64,000 nt of DNA from Hyphomicrobiales bacterium (GCA_017304475.1 JAFKKV010000019.1:62001-126000); one strand, 5' to 3'. Counted from the first letter of the stretch, positions 1-9,259 are shown. Program-made: numbers and translations. The notes: a model not told the origin generated them from the letters alone.

Positions 1-651
1 CGCGGCATGCTGCGGGTCAATGCGCCCATGTCCTTCGGCACCCTGCATCTCGGCCAGGCCGTCGCCGATTTCATGGGGCTCTATCCCGAACTGACCATTC
101 AGCTGGTGCTCGGCGACCATTTCGTCGATCCGGTGCAGGAAGGCTTCGACGTCACGCTGAGGATCGCCGACCTCGCCTCGTCGAGCCTGATCGCCCGCAA
201 GATCGTGCCGGCCCGGCGCGTCGTCTGCGCCTCGCCCGACTATCTCGCGCGGCGCGGCACGCCGCGGCATCCGAACGACCTGCGCGATCACGATTGCCTG
301 ACCTATGATCACCTGGCCACCGGCACCCAGTGGAAGCTGTCGGGCCCGGACGGCGATCACTGGATCCAGGTCTCCTGGACGCTCTGCGCCAACAATGGCG
401 AGGTCCTGGGTGACGCGGCGGTCAAGGGTCGCGGCATCGCGCTGTTGCCGACCTTCCTCGTCGGGCCGCATCTGCAGGCCGGCCGGCTGACCGCGCTCCT
501 GACCGACTATACGGCACCGGAACTGACGCTCTACGCGATCTATCCGCCGACCCGGCACCTGTCGGTCAAGGTCCGCCTGTTCATCGATTTCCTGGTCCAG
601 CGTTTCGGCGGCCGCCCGGCCTGGGACGCCACCGAAGAGGCGGCGGCATGA
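1..651 (+). CDS. LysR-family transcriptional regulator, 5' truncated by window edge
   Basis: The reading frame is open from base 1, so the gene starts upstream; 216 C-terminal residues are visible. They match the periplasmic-binding-like effector domain of LysR regulators: a start resembling LRVNAPMSFG, a VVCASPDYLARRG strand-helix, the DCLTYDH segment and the GRGIALLPTFLV segment are all typical. The DNA-binding helix-turn-helix is outside the window. LysR proteins of this type bind a small-molecule inducer and control a neighbouring, often divergent, gene, which would also lie to the left. The target cannot be named. The gene on its right has its own gap of about 130 bases and is unlikely to be its partner. 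Confidence 0.9.
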   Translation, partial: RGMLRVNAPMSFGTLHLGQAVADFMGLYPELTIQLVLGDHFVDPVQEGFDVTLRIADLASSSLIARKIVPARRVVCASPDYLARRGTPRHPNDLRDHDCLTYDHLATGTQWKLSGPDGDHWIQVSWTLCANNGEVLGDAAVKGRGIALLPTFLVGPHLQAGRLTALLTDYTAPELTLYAIYPPTRHLSVKVRLFIDFLVQRFGGRPAWDATEEAAA

Positions 652-778
652 CCCAGCGTTCCCGCGCCGGCATGCCGTAGCATCACATAACAGCATACCG
701 CCCAGGCGGCATGATCCCCTTGCGGAACGCCTGAGAATCCTGGCCTCTTGCCTGCGTCTGACCTACGGGAAATCCACG

Positions 779-2008
779 ATGGCAAGCGGCTCGGCGAGCC
801 TGCAACTCGATCTCACCACGCTGCTTTTCATATCGCTGCTGGTCACGCTGACCACCGGCATCCTCTATGTGCTCGACGCCGTCAGGCGCGGCGATATCCT
901 GTCGGGACGCTGGTGGAGCCTCGCCTTCGTCGCGTCGTCGCTGGCCTCCATCACCTATATCGCGGCGGCGCAGGGCCCGGCGCTCGCCTGGGCCTATCCC
1001 ATCGGCAATGGCCTCGCCGGCACGGCCACCGCGCTGATCTGGGTCGGCGCCCGCAGCTTTAACGGCCGCCCGCCCCTGCCGCTGATCGGCTTTGCCGGCC
1101 CCTGGATCATGGCCGGCGGCACGCTCGTGACCGTCGAGCCAATCGACGCCTGGAGCGGTGCCGCGAGCTTCCTCCTGACCGTCGCCGCCTATGCGCTCGC
1201 GGCGGCTTACGAGTTCTGGCGCGGCAGCGGCCGGCGCCTGCAGAACCACCTGGTCCTGGCGGTCGCCTGCGCCGCGAGCGGACTGTTCTATGCGGCGCGC
1301 GCCGCGGCGCTCGTCTCGCTCGGCCAGGAGCATCCGGTCTTCCTGCGCTATTTCGGGCCGGAGGTCGCCTCCACCGTCGTGCTGCTGCTGATCGTCGTGC
1401 TGACCTTCAGCCTGGTGGCGCTCGGCAAGGAACAGTCGGATATCGCGCTCTACCGCCTGGCCACCCGCGACGCGCTGACCGATGTGCTCAACCGGCGTGA
1501 ATTCGCCCGCCAGGCCGAGTTGATCCTGCGCCGCCTCGCCTATGAGCGCGCACCCGTCGCCGTGCTGCTGCTCGACCTCGATTTCTTCAAGACGATCAAC
1601 GACACCCATGGCCATGCCGCCGGCGATCTCGCTCTGGCGCGCTTCGCGGCAGTGGCCGCCCGCTGCCTCAGGCCGAGCGACCTGCTGTGCCGCTATGGCG
1701 GCGAGGAATTCGCCGTGGTGCTGCCGCGCGTCTCGTTCGACCAGGCGGAGATCGTCGCCGAGCGCATGCGGGCGGCGGCCGCCGGCCTGACCGTGCCGGC
1801 CGGCAAGGCCGAGGTCAGGCTGACCACCAGCCTCGGGCTGGCCTTTTCGCCGGCCGCCGCCAGCGATCTCACCGACCTGCTGCATTGCGCCGACACCATG
1901 CTCTACCGGGCCAAGGCGGAGGGCCGCAACCGGGTCGTCAGCTGTGTGCGGGAGGCCAAGCCCGCAGCCGAGGCGACGCTTCAGGCGGCGCTGCCGACGA
2001 TCGCCTGA
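779..2008 (+). CDS. Membrane-anchored diguanylate cyclase (GGDEF)
   Basis: 409 residues. Residues 1 to about 215 form some six or seven hydrophobic segments, a membrane sensor of no named family. From about residue 228 a GGDEF domain follows. The signature is GGEEF (residues 307-311). An RPSD motif ends five residues before it, which is the spacing of the allosteric c-di-GMP inhibition site (RxxD). The DLDFFKTIND metal and nucleotide segment is intact, so the protein should make c-di-GMP from two GTP and be subject to product inhibition. No EAL domain is present. It stands alone, with 127 bases before it and 163 after it, so its output pathway cannot be read from context. Confidence 0.93.
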   Translation: MASGSASLQLDLTTLLFISLLVTLTTGILYVLDAVRRGDILSGRWWSLAFVASSLASITYIAAAQGPALAWAYPIGNGLAGTATALIWVGARSFNGRPPLPLIGFAGPWIMAGGTLVTVEPIDAWSGAASFLLTVAAYALAAAYEFWRGSGRRLQNHLVLAVACAASGLFYAARAAALVSLGQEHPVFLRYFGPEVASTVVLLLIVVLTFSLVALGKEQSDIALYRLATRDALTDVLNRREFARQAELILRRLAYERAPVAVLLLDLDFFKTINDTHGHAAGDLALARFAAVAARCLRPSDLLCRYGGEEFAVVLPRVSFDQAEIVAERMRAAAAGLTVPAGKAEVRLTTSLGLAFSPAAASDLTDLLHCADTMLYRAKAEGRNRVVSCVREAKPAAEATLQAALPTIA

Positions 2009-2171
2009 TCCGCCCCCCCGGGCCTGCCCCCGCAACATCCCGGATGTCGCGGCGCGTCAACCGGTGGCGGCTCGCCTTGACCCATCAGGCTGAACTAAGG
2101 TCGTCACGAGTCGTTTAGCTTGAGCGCCACCGGCCTCGCGCCGCCCCACGCCGTATCACCCGGGACCTGCC

Positions 2172-2726
2172 ATGCCAGCCAAACGAAGCCTCGCCTTGCC
2201 CCTCGTCCTCACCGTCGCCGTCATCGGCCCGGCCGCAGCCCAGACCACGGTCGAATTTCCGGCCCGCCGCCCCGGGCAGTGGGAGATCCGCATGGACCGG
2301 GCCCAGATCCCCGGCGCGCCCGAAATGATCGTCAAGACCTGCGTCGATGCCGCCAGCGACCGCCAGATGATGCAGGCCGGCATGAACATCCTGCAGCAGA
2401 ATTGCGAGAAGCGGGACATGCGCCGCGAGGGCGGCGGCATCGTCATCGACGCGATCTGCCAGATGGGGCCGATGCGCATCACCTCCAACACGGTGATCTC
2501 GGGCGACTTCCAGGCGACCTATTCGGTCAGATCCAACGCCACGGTCCAGATGCCGGGCCAGGCCAGCCCGCAGACCAGCTCGACCGTACAGGAAGCCCGC
2601 TGGGCCGGCGCCACCTGCACGGACGGAATGGTGCCCGGCGACATCATGATGCCCGGCGGCCAGAAGATGAACGTCCGCAACATGCCCGGCACCGCGCCGG
2701 CCGCCCCCGCAGCGAGGACGCGGTAG
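2172..2726 (+). CDS. Secreted DUF3617 domain protein
   Basis: 184 residues. An N-terminal signal peptide ends near AAAQT (about residue 24). The mature part opens with RRPGQWEIRM, the pattern that starts DUF3617 domains (PGxWE), and has spaced cysteines (KTCVDA, NCEKR, AICQM, TCTDG) that could pair in the periplasm. The function of the family is unknown; members are small exported proteins of proteobacteria. It is convergent with the beta-propeller gene and separated from it by a hairpin at 2768-2798. The C-terminus is rich in Met, Pro and Ala. Confidence 0.75.
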   Translation: MPAKRSLALPLVLTVAVIGPAAAQTTVEFPARRPGQWEIRMDRAQIPGAPEMIVKTCVDAASDRQMMQAGMNILQQNCEKRDMRREGGGIVIDAICQMGPMRITSNTVISGDFQATYSVRSNATVQMPGQASPQTSSTVQEARWAGATCTDGMVPGDIMMPGGQKMNVRNMPGTAPAAPAARTR

Positions 2727-2767
2727 GGGCGAATGGCGAAGGAGGATGAAGCGTAAAGCGCAGTGAA

Positions 2768-2798
2768 ATCAACCCTCTCCCTATGGGAGAGGGTTGAT
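2768..2798. repeat. Short palindrome related to the 171-bp repeat ends
   Basis: A perfect 14-bp stem (ATCAACCCTCTCCC with its complement) around a TAT loop, between two convergent genes. The arm is the same as the outer arm of the 171-bp elements at 37132 and 63456, so this may be a solo end or a minimal derivative. It has no T-tract but could still work as a two-way terminator for the converging genes. Confidence 0.7.
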
Positions 2799-2846
2799 CG
2801 CGTTGCCCGTCGCATCATGCCCTACTCGCCACTCGCTATTCGCCCC

Positions 2847-4013
2847 CTACCGCCGCGCCGGCGGCTCCGCGGTGCGGATACCGGCCGGGCCGCCTTCCAC
2901 GGCCACGCGGGCGATCTCGCGCAGGCGCCGGCCGTTGAAGTCGAACACCTGGATGTCGCGTTCGACCATGTTCTGCACCATCAGGCGCCGGCTGTTGGCC
3001 GACCAGACGATGCCCTGGGACCACTGGCCGATGGGGGCTTCGGCCACCCGGGTCAGCGTGCTGCCGCGCACCTGGAACACGATCACCTTGCCGCGCTCGG
3101 CGTAGAACGGCGAGGAACGCGGCTTGTTCGAGCCATTGACCAGGCCGACCGCCACATATTGGCCGTCGGGCGATATCTTCAGGCCTTCCGGAGTCTGGCC
3201 GACCGACACGGTGTTGATCACCCGCGCCGGGCTGGCGCGCAGGTCGATCACGCTGACCGTGTCGGCATCGCCCGCTCCGGGACCGATATTGGCGACGACG
3301 GCGACGTCACCGCGGGCGGCGACATCGATGCCATAGGGCCTGAGGCCCGCGCTGATGTCGCGCCTGGTATATTCGACCTGGCTGCCGTTCACCGACAGCA
3401 CCGAGATCTTGTGGTCGTTGTCGCGGGTCACCAACGCGCTGCGGCCATCGGGCGTGAACACCGCAAGGCTCGGCCCGGAATTCGCCTCGCCGAGCGCGAT
3501 CTTGGGCCCGACCGTCACCGTCTTGCCGGCAATGGTCAGGACCGACACCGTGCCTTCCGAACGGTTGGCGACGAGCGCCAGCGTGCCGGCCGGGTTGATC
3601 GAGACGCCGGCAGCACCACGTCCGACCTCGAGCGTCGCGATGACCGCGGGCGGCGTCGCCTTCAGGTCGATCACGGTGAGCCGGTTGTCGGGCACGGTGG
3701 CACGCGGATTGGCCGGGTCGATCCGCATGGCCGAGGTGACCAGAGCCAGGCTTTCGTCGGGCGTGACCGCCACCGATTGGGGCGGGCCGACGACGCTCGC
3801 CGGCGCACGCACGGTCGCCACCACGCGTGGCGCGCCGGTGGCGAACGAGATGACCGAAACCGTGTCGGGCGGCGGGTTCTCGACCACGGTGACGACCCCG
3901 TCGACGAGGCGGACCTTGCCGTCATTGGCGGAAACCGCCAGTTGCGCCCAGGCGCCCGTCGGGGCCGCCACGAGCATCAGCGCCGCGGCGCCCCAGATCA
4001 CCGGTCGTGTCAT
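2847..4013 (-). CDS. Exported YVTN-type beta-propeller protein
   Basis: 388 residues. The signal peptide (MTRPVIWGAAALMLVAAPTG, cleavage near AWAQ) is followed by repeated blades of the YVTN/SMP-30-like type: TVSVISF, LTVIDLKA, GTVSVLTIAG, KISVLSVNG and DTVSVIDLRA strands recur about every 45 residues. Such proteins sit in the periplasm as binding or scaffold modules, and some are surface proteins. No catalytic residues can be assigned. The ATG at 4013 was preferred over an in-frame TTG 21 bases upstream because GGGAGGG lies a few bases before it and the signal peptide begins there. It may be transcribed alone. Confidence 0.8.
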   Translation of the reverse strand: MTRPVIWGAAALMLVAAPTGAWAQLAVSANDGKVRLVDGVVTVVENPPPDTVSVISFATGAPRVVATVRAPASVVGPPQSVAVTPDESLALVTSAMRIDPANPRATVPDNRLTVIDLKATPPAVIATLEVGRGAAGVSINPAGTLALVANRSEGTVSVLTIAGKTVTVGPKIALGEANSGPSLAVFTPDGRSALVTRDNDHKISVLSVNGSQVEYTRRDISAGLRPYGIDVAARGDVAVVANIGPGAGDADTVSVIDLRASPARVINTVSVGQTPEGLKISPDGQYVAVGLVNGSNKPRSSPFYAERGKVIVFQVRGSTLTRVAEAPIGQWSQGIVWSANSRRLMVQNMVERDIQVFDFNGRRLREIARVAVEGGPAGIRTAEPPARR

Positions 4014-4142
4014 CCATCCCTCCCCTGCGCGCAACCGTCGTCCCGGGTCGCGTCATCTTGCAGCGGAAAGGCTAGCCCGCATCGGCTTGGCCGGCATGTC
4101 GGGCGGAATACCCACCCGCGCGTCCATCCTATGGCGCCGAAT

Positions 4143-5339
4143 TCAGGCCTGGAAGCGGTAGATCCAGTCGTAACGCGCCACCAATTGCCGGCCTCCGGCG
4201 AGCCGCATGGCGGCATCGCGCGCCCAGGCGATCGGGCCCTCGAGGTGATAGATCCGGCCATTGGCGCGGGCGCCGCGCTGCACGGCGGCGACCCGCTCGC
4301 GCCTCGCCCGCTCATAGGCGCGAAAGGCCGCGTCGAGGTCGTCCGGAAGCGCCGTGAGCGCCTTGGCCAGCACCGCGGCATCCTCGATCGCCATGGCGCC
4401 GCCCTGGGCCAGGAAAGGCAGCATCGGATGGACCGCGTCGCCGAGTAGGGTCATCGGCCCCTGCCCCGGACCGAACCATGTCTCCCGGTCGGCGAGCGAC
4501 CAGGTCATCCAGCTGTCGGGCGCCTCGACGAGCGCGCGCGCCTGCCCCGTCCAGCCCTTGAACCGGGGCAGCAGCGCCGCGCGGTCGCCGGTGCCGCTCC
4601 AGCCGGCACGCGGCACGGGATCGGTGACGACAGCGACCAGATTGAGCGCATCGCCGCTGCGGACCGGATAATGCACCAGATGGGCGCCCGGCCCGAGCCA
4701 GAGCCCGAGGCGGCGGTCGGATATCCCCTTCGGCACCCGTGCCCGCGGCAGCATCGCCCGCCAGGCCGTGCGCCCGCGATAGGCCGGCGGCGCGGCGTCG
4801 CCGATCAGCCCCCGTGTCGCCGACCAGAGGCCGTCGCTGCCCACCAGCGCGGCGGCGTGCTCCACGCTCCGGCCTGCAGGACCATCGGTCGTGACCATGA
4901 CACCGTCGCCGTCGCGCGCGACCGCCTCGATCGTCCGGCCCATGGCGATGCCGATGCCGGGATCGCGTGCCGCCGCCTCGACCAGCACGGCCTGCAGATC
5001 GGCGCGATGCACGGCCCACCAGGGCGCGCCATAACGGGCCTCAATCGCCGCGCCGAGCTCCGCCGTAGCCAGCACCCGGCCGTCACCGCCCGCCCTGACA
5101 TCCATGCCTTCGGGCGTCACCGCGACCCGTGCGAGTGCCTCGCCGAGCCCGAGCCCGACCAGGATGCGACTGGCATTGGGAGTGATCTGGATGCCGGCAC
5201 CGACCGCCTCGAAGGCCGCGGCGCGTTCCAGGAGCCGGACCTGGAAGCCCACGCGCGACAACGCCAGCGCGGCCGTCAGGCCGCCGATGCCGGCCCCCGC
5301 GACGATGACCGTGCAGCGCCCGGCCGGTGAGCCCGTCAT
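4143..5339 (-). CDS. FAD-dependent monooxygenase, salicylate hydroxylase-like
   Basis: 398 residues, class A flavoprotein hydroxylase. The dinucleotide-binding GAGIGGLTAALALSRVG motif is at residues 13-29. The second FAD motif is present as LLGDAVHPMLPFLAQGGAMA, and a DG segment (VGSDGLWSATR) is also in place. The family hydroxylates aromatic or related ring compounds with NAD(P)H and O2. Its best-known members are salicylate and 3-hydroxybenzoate 6-hydroxylases, but the substrate here cannot be told. The open frame extends 147 bases further upstream, but that part overlaps the next gene and is not protein-like, so the ATG at 5339 is used. The gene upstream ends 10 bases away on the same strand, suggesting co-transcription. 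Confidence 0.88.
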   Translation of the reverse strand: MTGSPAGRCTVIVAGAGIGGLTAALALSRVGFQVRLLERAAAFEAVGAGIQITPNASRILVGLGLGEALARVAVTPEGMDVRAGGDGRVLATAELGAAIEARYGAPWWAVHRADLQAVLVEAAARDPGIGIAMGRTIEAVARDGDGVMVTTDGPAGRSVEHAAALVGSDGLWSATRGLIGDAAPPAYRGRTAWRAMLPRARVPKGISDRRLGLWLGPGAHLVHYPVRSGDALNLVAVVTDPVPRAGWSGTGDRAALLPRFKGWTGQARALVEAPDSWMTWSLADRETWFGPGQGPMTLLGDAVHPMLPFLAQGGAMAIEDAAVLAKALTALPDDLDAAFRAYERARRERVAAVQRGARANGRIYHLEGPIAWARDAAMRLAGGRQLVARYDWIYRFQA

Positions 5340-5349
5340 GGTCTCGGGT

Positions 5350-5598
5350 TCAGGCGTCCGCCAGGGTCTGGACGAAGGCTCCGGCCGGCGCCGTCTGGTC
5401 CGCATGCAGCTTGGCGTCGAATTTGTAGAGGGTCGAGCAATAGGGGCAGATGATCTCGCCGTCCGAGCCCATGTCGAGGAAGACATGCGGATGGTCGAAG
5501 GGCGTGCGCGCGCCCATGCACTGGAATTCCTTCACGCCGATATGGATGACCGCGACGCCCTGGTCGTTGGCGAAATGGGGCACGACATGATCGGCCAT
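5350..5598 (-). CDS. Small zinc-finger domain protein (zf-CHCC type)
   Basis: 82 residues. A Cys-His-Cys-Cys set is visible: C27 in EFQCMG, a histidine in the DHPHV segment, and the IICPYCSTLYKF pair. This is the arrangement of the bacterial relatives of the mitochondrial complex I subunit NDUFS6 (zinc-finger domain family). In alphaproteobacteria such small proteins are common and their role is poorly defined. It lies 10 bases upstream of the flavin monooxygenase on the same strand and probably shares its mRNA. Confidence 0.85.
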   Translation of the reverse strand: MADHVVPHFANDQGVAVIHIGVKEFQCMGARTPFDHPHVFLDMGSDGEIICPYCSTLYKFDAKLHADQTAPAGAFVQTLADA

Positions 5599-5704
5599 GG
5601 GTCAGATCCTCCAGGCAATGGGCAAGTGCGCGACCATAAACCCGCCGCGCCGCCAATAATCAAGTGACAAGTCAGTTGCCCTGACGTCTCGCGCCGGCCA
5701 AGTC

Positions 5705-6322
5705 TCAGCCGATGAGCCAGGCGGCGCCGGCGATCACGCCGCCGACGATGACCACGACCAACAGCGTCGCCAGCAGCCCCAGGATATGGCCGAGGCCGAC
5801 CAGCAGGCCGTCCTCTTCCAGGAAGCCGACCGACATGACCAGCAGGGCGACGCCGGGCGGGAAATTGCCGATCCAGGACAGCGGCAGCGCCAGCACCACG
5901 CCGAGCAGCACGAACATCGCGCCGATCATCATGCGCATCAGGCCGCGCGTCATGAACACGGCGCGCGGCTTGGCCACGGCCTCGAGCTTCTCGATCCAGG
6001 GAATGGTCCGCTCGATCATCGACGCGGTCTCGGCCCGCGGCAGGCTTCTCGTGGCGACGAAGGCCGGCAGCCAGGGATCGCGCCGGCCGATCAGCATCTG
6101 CAGGCCGACAATGGCGATGACCACGCCCGATATGGTCGAGACGCCGGGAATCATCGGGATGATGTTGGGCAATGCGAAGATCAGCACCAGCAGGCCGAAG
6201 GCCCGGTCGCCGAGCGCCTGGGTGACGGTCCCCAGCGGAATGGAATCACCCTCGCCGAGGCGGGTCAGGCCGCGAAAGACCTCGGAGGTCCGGACGGTCG
6301 GTTGATCGGCAGTCAGGTCCAC
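5705..6322 (-). CDS. ExoD-family membrane protein (first of two)
   Basis: 205 residues with a cytoplasmic N-terminus and about four to five hydrophobic segments. The ALGDRAFGLLVLIFALPNIIPMIPG block and the following IGRRDPWLP are hallmarks of the ExoD family, named for an exopolysaccharide and alkali-tolerance gene of Sinorhizobium. The biochemical function of the family is unknown. The start is a GTG (6322) preceded by AGGAG. The gene follows a second ExoD homologue 39 bases upstream on the same strand; the two are diverged paralogues. Confidence 0.88.
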   Translation of the reverse strand: MDLTADQPTVRTSEVFRGLTRLGEGDSIPLGTVTQALGDRAFGLLVLIFALPNIIPMIPGVSTISGVVIAIVGLQMLIGRRDPWLPAFVATRSLPRAETASMIERTIPWIEKLEAVAKPRAVFMTRGLMRMMIGAMFVLLGVVLALPLSWIGNFPPGVALLVMSVGFLEEDGLLVGLGHILGLLATLLVVVIVGGVIAGAAWLIG

Positions 6323-6361
6323 GCGCGCTATCTCCTGGGGCGGTTGAGGTCGGGCGCCGGA

Positions 6362-6982
6362 TCAGAAGATCGCCAACGCGCCGGCGAGCACCGTATAGCC
6401 TATTCCCGCGCCGATGGCCGTGGCGATGGCCGCCAGCAGGAAGCCGCAGACCACCAGGACGCCGTCCCGCTCGGTCAGTCCGAGCCCGAAGACGCAGAGC
6501 GCGAGGCCCTGGGGCATCGAACCGATCCATGGGATCGGCACCAGAATCAGCAGGACCGCAAGCACCAGAACGGCGACGCCGACGGCACGCCGGGCGGTTG
6601 GACCGGCCGCCATCCCGAAGCGCGGCCGGGTCAGCGTCTCGAGCTTCCTGAGGATCGGCATGGTGCGATTCATCACCGCCGTCAGCTTTTCGCGCGGTAA
6701 GGTGGTGCGGGCGATCCGTTCGGGCAGCCAGGGCACGTCGCGGCCGATGACGATCTGCAGCGCCAGCAACACCAGGACCAGGCCGGTAATGATCGGCAGG
6801 CCGGGGATCGGCAGCAGGTTGGGCAAGCCGAACAGGATCAGCGACAGGCCGAAGGCGCGGTTGCGCAACGCGGCCAGGAGATCGCCGATGGTGATGGTCG
6901 ACAGGATGTCGGAATGCGTCGATGTCTGAGCCGACATGAGGGAAGCGATGATTTGCGACGTCTTTTCGGGCGCGCTGGTCAC
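6362..6982 (-). CDS. ExoD-family membrane protein (second of two)
   Basis: About 206 residues. LRNRAFGLSLILFGLPNLLP followed by IGRDVPWLP aligns directly with the downstream ExoD protein, and the C-terminal hydrophobic segments are shared. The start is uncertain. GTG at 6982 is chosen because residues TSQIIASL just after it align with TSEVFRGL at the same place in the neighbour. An ATG at 6937 would lose that part, and the longer frame to 7060 has no clear ribosome site. The role is unknown beyond the family link to envelope and exopolysaccharide traits. Confidence 0.85.
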   Translation of the reverse strand: MTSAPEKTSQIIASLMSAQTSTHSDILSTITIGDLLAALRNRAFGLSLILFGLPNLLPIPGLPIITGLVLVLLALQIVIGRDVPWLPERIARTTLPREKLTAVMNRTMPILRKLETLTRPRFGMAAGPTARRAVGVAVLVLAVLLILVPIPWIGSMPQGLALCVFGLGLTERDGVLVVCGFLLAAIATAIGAGIGYTVLAGALAIF

Positions 6983-7060
6983 GATTGGGTCTGGTCCTCG
7001 AAATTCGGCGGGACCATAAGGGGTCGCGCGGCAACTTGCCATGCCGAAGGCTGCGACCAA

Positions 7061-7360
7061 TCAATGCAGATGTGTCAGGGTCCGCGCTATCGCGACGTCG
7101 CGAGGCCCGACCAGCCGCGACGACGCCACCCTGACCGTGTGCAGCCGGCCCTCCAGCGTGCGCTGCCAGAAATCCAGGAAACGCTGCAGCACCGGGAAAT
7201 GCGGCGCCTGATCGTAGTCCTGCCAGATATAGGCCTGCAGCAGCAGCGGATGATCCGGCATGCGATAGAGAATTTCGGCGGTGGTAAGGGAATAACCCTC
7301 GATCTGGCGCAGAAAATCGCCGTCGACCACCTGGGCCCCGCGTGGCGCGAGATGAAGCAT
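7061..7360 (-). CDS. usg: Usg family protein
   Basis: 99 residues. The block GYSLTTAEILYRMPDHPLLL followed by QAYIWQDYDQAP and FLDFWQ is the highly conserved core of Usg, a small alphaproteobacterial protein first noted next to trp genes. Its function is unknown. The frame is open to 7465, but the ATG at 7360 has GGAGG five bases before it, and family members start close to the conserved core, so the short form is used. No trp genes are nearby here. Confidence 0.9.
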   Translation of the reverse strand: MLHLAPRGAQVVDGDFLRQIEGYSLTTAEILYRMPDHPLLLQAYIWQDYDQAPHFPVLQRFLDFWQRTLEGRLHTVRVASSRLVGPRDVAIARTLTHLH

Positions 7361-7681
7361 GACAGCCTCCATGATGCGAAAACGCATGCACTGCCGGCGC
7401 ACCGGTCTCCCCTCGTCTGTCGCCCCTTGGCCTCCGACCGGTTCAACGAATTGAGCGACCGGCATGGTTACTGGAGGCTTAACAGCCCGTTCAGCTGCCC
7501 TTGAGAATGAATACGACGGAAAGCCGGGCTTGGTGCTGTCGGCCGCCGGCCTCGGGCGGCGCGGGCATGGCCGCGGCGCGCCGCGGACACCGGGGCGGCA
7601 TCGTGCCGCACCAGGAAGCCGTGCCGGCTGAAGGGGTTGGCGCCTTGTTCTGATTCGCCGCGCGAACCAGCGCGCCGCGTC
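7361..7681. other. Intergenic stretch without a recognisable gene
   Basis: About 320 bases between Usg and the GT39 gene. Open frames across it are low in hydrophobic pattern, rich in Arg, Ala and Pro, and match nothing I recognise. I see no T-tract terminator, tRNA or palindromic repeat. It should contain the promoter of usg. Confidence 0.5.
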
Positions 7682-9259
7682 TCAATAGGGCGTGCCGATA
7701 TCCGGAAAGCCGTCGCCGATCGGCGCGGAGACCAGGAACAGCGACAGAGTGTCGACATAGGATCCGGCCGAAATCAGCGACCACAATGGCGGCCGCCAAT
7801 AGCGCTCGACGCTGCCGGCACGCTGGACGCGGCCGAAGCGGCGGCCGAGCGCGTCGAAGACCTCGCGGTCGCGCCGGCTTTCGGCCACCACCAGGATCGG
7901 CCGCTCACGCAGGCGCGCCAAATCCGGCGCCGGCTCCATGGCGAAGCGCAGCCGTTCGTTGAGCTGAACGACCGGCGGCTTGCCGCTGCCATGGAAGCGC
8001 AGCTCGCCGGTCATCGTATAGGAGGCCGTGCCGATGGTGCCCGCCCCCGTTTCGGCGGCAACCCGCTCGATGCCCGCGGTCGCCTCGCGCCAGCCGAACA
8101 GCTGGGCGGTCGGATCCGGGCTGAGCGGAACGATGCGCCAGAGCGCATGGGCCATGACGAACAGGCCGAGCGCGACGCCGGTGACGACGCCGAAGCGCAG
8201 CGAACCGCGCAGCGCCGCCGCCCACACGCCATATTCGGGGATCGCCCTGGCCCCCAGCACGGCCGCGGCGACCGAGGCCGGCAGGAGACAGGCCGTCCAA
8301 TTGCCCTGGACGCGGTCGAACAGCCCGTACCAGACGAGATAGAGGACCAGCGGCACGGTCGAGGCGACGATCAGCGTGGCGCCGGCCTCGCGGTCGCGCC
8401 AGGCGGCGCGCAGCGCGACGAACAGGCCGTAGAGCACCAGGACGCCGACCAGCGGCGTCAGCAGGGCCGCCTGGCCCGCGAAGAATTCCGGCACGAAACG
8501 CGGATCGAAGGCATGCGGCACGGCGCGGCCGAACTGCTTGGTCAGCGACGCGCCGCCCTGCATCAGGTTCCAGGCCACCACCGGCGCCATCACCAGAAGG
8601 CAGAGCGCCCCGCCGGCATAGGGCCAGGGCGAGGCGAACCAGCGCCTGAGTTCCGGCACCCAGAGCAGCCAGATCAGGATGCCGAGGCCGAGGAACACGG
8701 TGGTGTATTTCGACACGAAGGCGAGCCCCACCGCGAGGCCGACGGCGAGCCACCAGGCGCCGCGGGCGGTCCGCCAGACCTCGGCGAGCGCCAGAAGCGC
8801 CAGCGTCCAGAACAGCACCAGCGGCGTGTCGGGCGTCACCAGCATGGCGCCGGCGCCGAGGAACAGGGTCGCCTGCACGAGCCCCGCCCCGGCCAGCGCC
8901 GCGATCCGGTCGTCGGTCAGCCGCAGCACCAGGCGCCAGACGCCGAGGCTCGCCGCCGCGCCCAGCAGGACCGACAGCCAGCGCACGCCGAAGGCGCTGT
9001 CGCCGAACACCGCGGTCGAGGCGCGGATCAGCACGGCGACCATGGGCGGGTGATCGAAATAGCCGAAGGCGAGGTTTTTCGACCAGATCCAGTAATAGGT
9101 CTCGTCGGGCGAAAGCCCGAGCCTGCCCGCGACCCAGAGCCGGACCAGGGTCAGCCCAGCGACCAGCGCCACGACCGTCCCGGCATGGCCGGCGCCGAGC
9201 GGGCGCGGGGCGAGCGTTCGGGGTTCAGCGGCGCCAGACAAGGGCCGACGAGGCTGCAT
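7682..9259 (-). CDS. GT39-family (ArnT-like) membrane glycosyltransferase
   Basis: 525 residues with about a dozen hydrophobic segments and a C-terminal soluble tail. The LSPDETYYW motif (about residues 48-56) and the FDHPPMVAVLI motif are the acidic loop and follow-up motif of the GT39/GT83 superfamily, which uses polyprenyl-phosphate sugars to glycosylate lipid A or proteins in the periplasm. Overlap of its start with the end of the GT2-GtrA gene (35 bases) indicates one transcript. The likely division of labour is that the upstream enzyme makes the lipid-linked sugar and this one transfers it. The acceptor and sugar are not identifiable. Confidence 0.88.
   Translation of the reverse strand: MQPRRPLSGAAEPRTLAPRPLGAGHAGTVVALVAGLTLVRLWVAGRLGLSPDETYYWIWSKNLAFGYFDHPPMVAVLIRASTAVFGDSAFGVRWLSVLLGAAASLGVWRLVLRLTDDRIAALAGAGLVQATLFLGAGAMLVTPDTPLVLFWTLALLALAEVWRTARGAWWLAVGLAVGLAFVSKYTTVFLGLGILIWLLWVPELRRWFASPWPYAGGALCLLVMAPVVAWNLMQGGASLTKQFGRAVPHAFDPRFVPEFFAGQAALLTPLVGVLVLYGLFVALRAAWRDREAGATLIVASTVPLVLYLVWYGLFDRVQGNWTACLLPASVAAAVLGARAIPEYGVWAAALRGSLRFGVVTGVALGLFVMAHALWRIVPLSPDPTAQLFGWREATAGIERVAAETGAGTIGTASYTMTGELRFHGSGKPPVVQLNERLRFAMEPAPDLARLRERPILVVAESRRDREVFDALGRRFGRVQRAGSVERYWRPPLWSLISAGSYVDTLSLFLVSAPIGDGFPDIGTPY

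Noticed and set aside
683..2038. Long minus-strand open frame opposite the diguanylate cyclase
   Set aside because: Arg/Gly/Gln-rich, no domain, and it mirrors a clear GGDEF gene. High GC content makes stop codons rare in the opposite strand.
2763..4448. 561-codon plus-strand frame opposite the beta-propeller and flavin enzyme genes
   Set aside because: His/Arg/Asp-rich composition typical of antisense frames; it crosses two real genes and a repeat.
7491..7799. 102-codon minus-strand frame between usg and the GT39 gene
   Set aside because: It overlaps the end of the GT39 gene, is Arg/Ala/Pro-rich and has no ribosome site.
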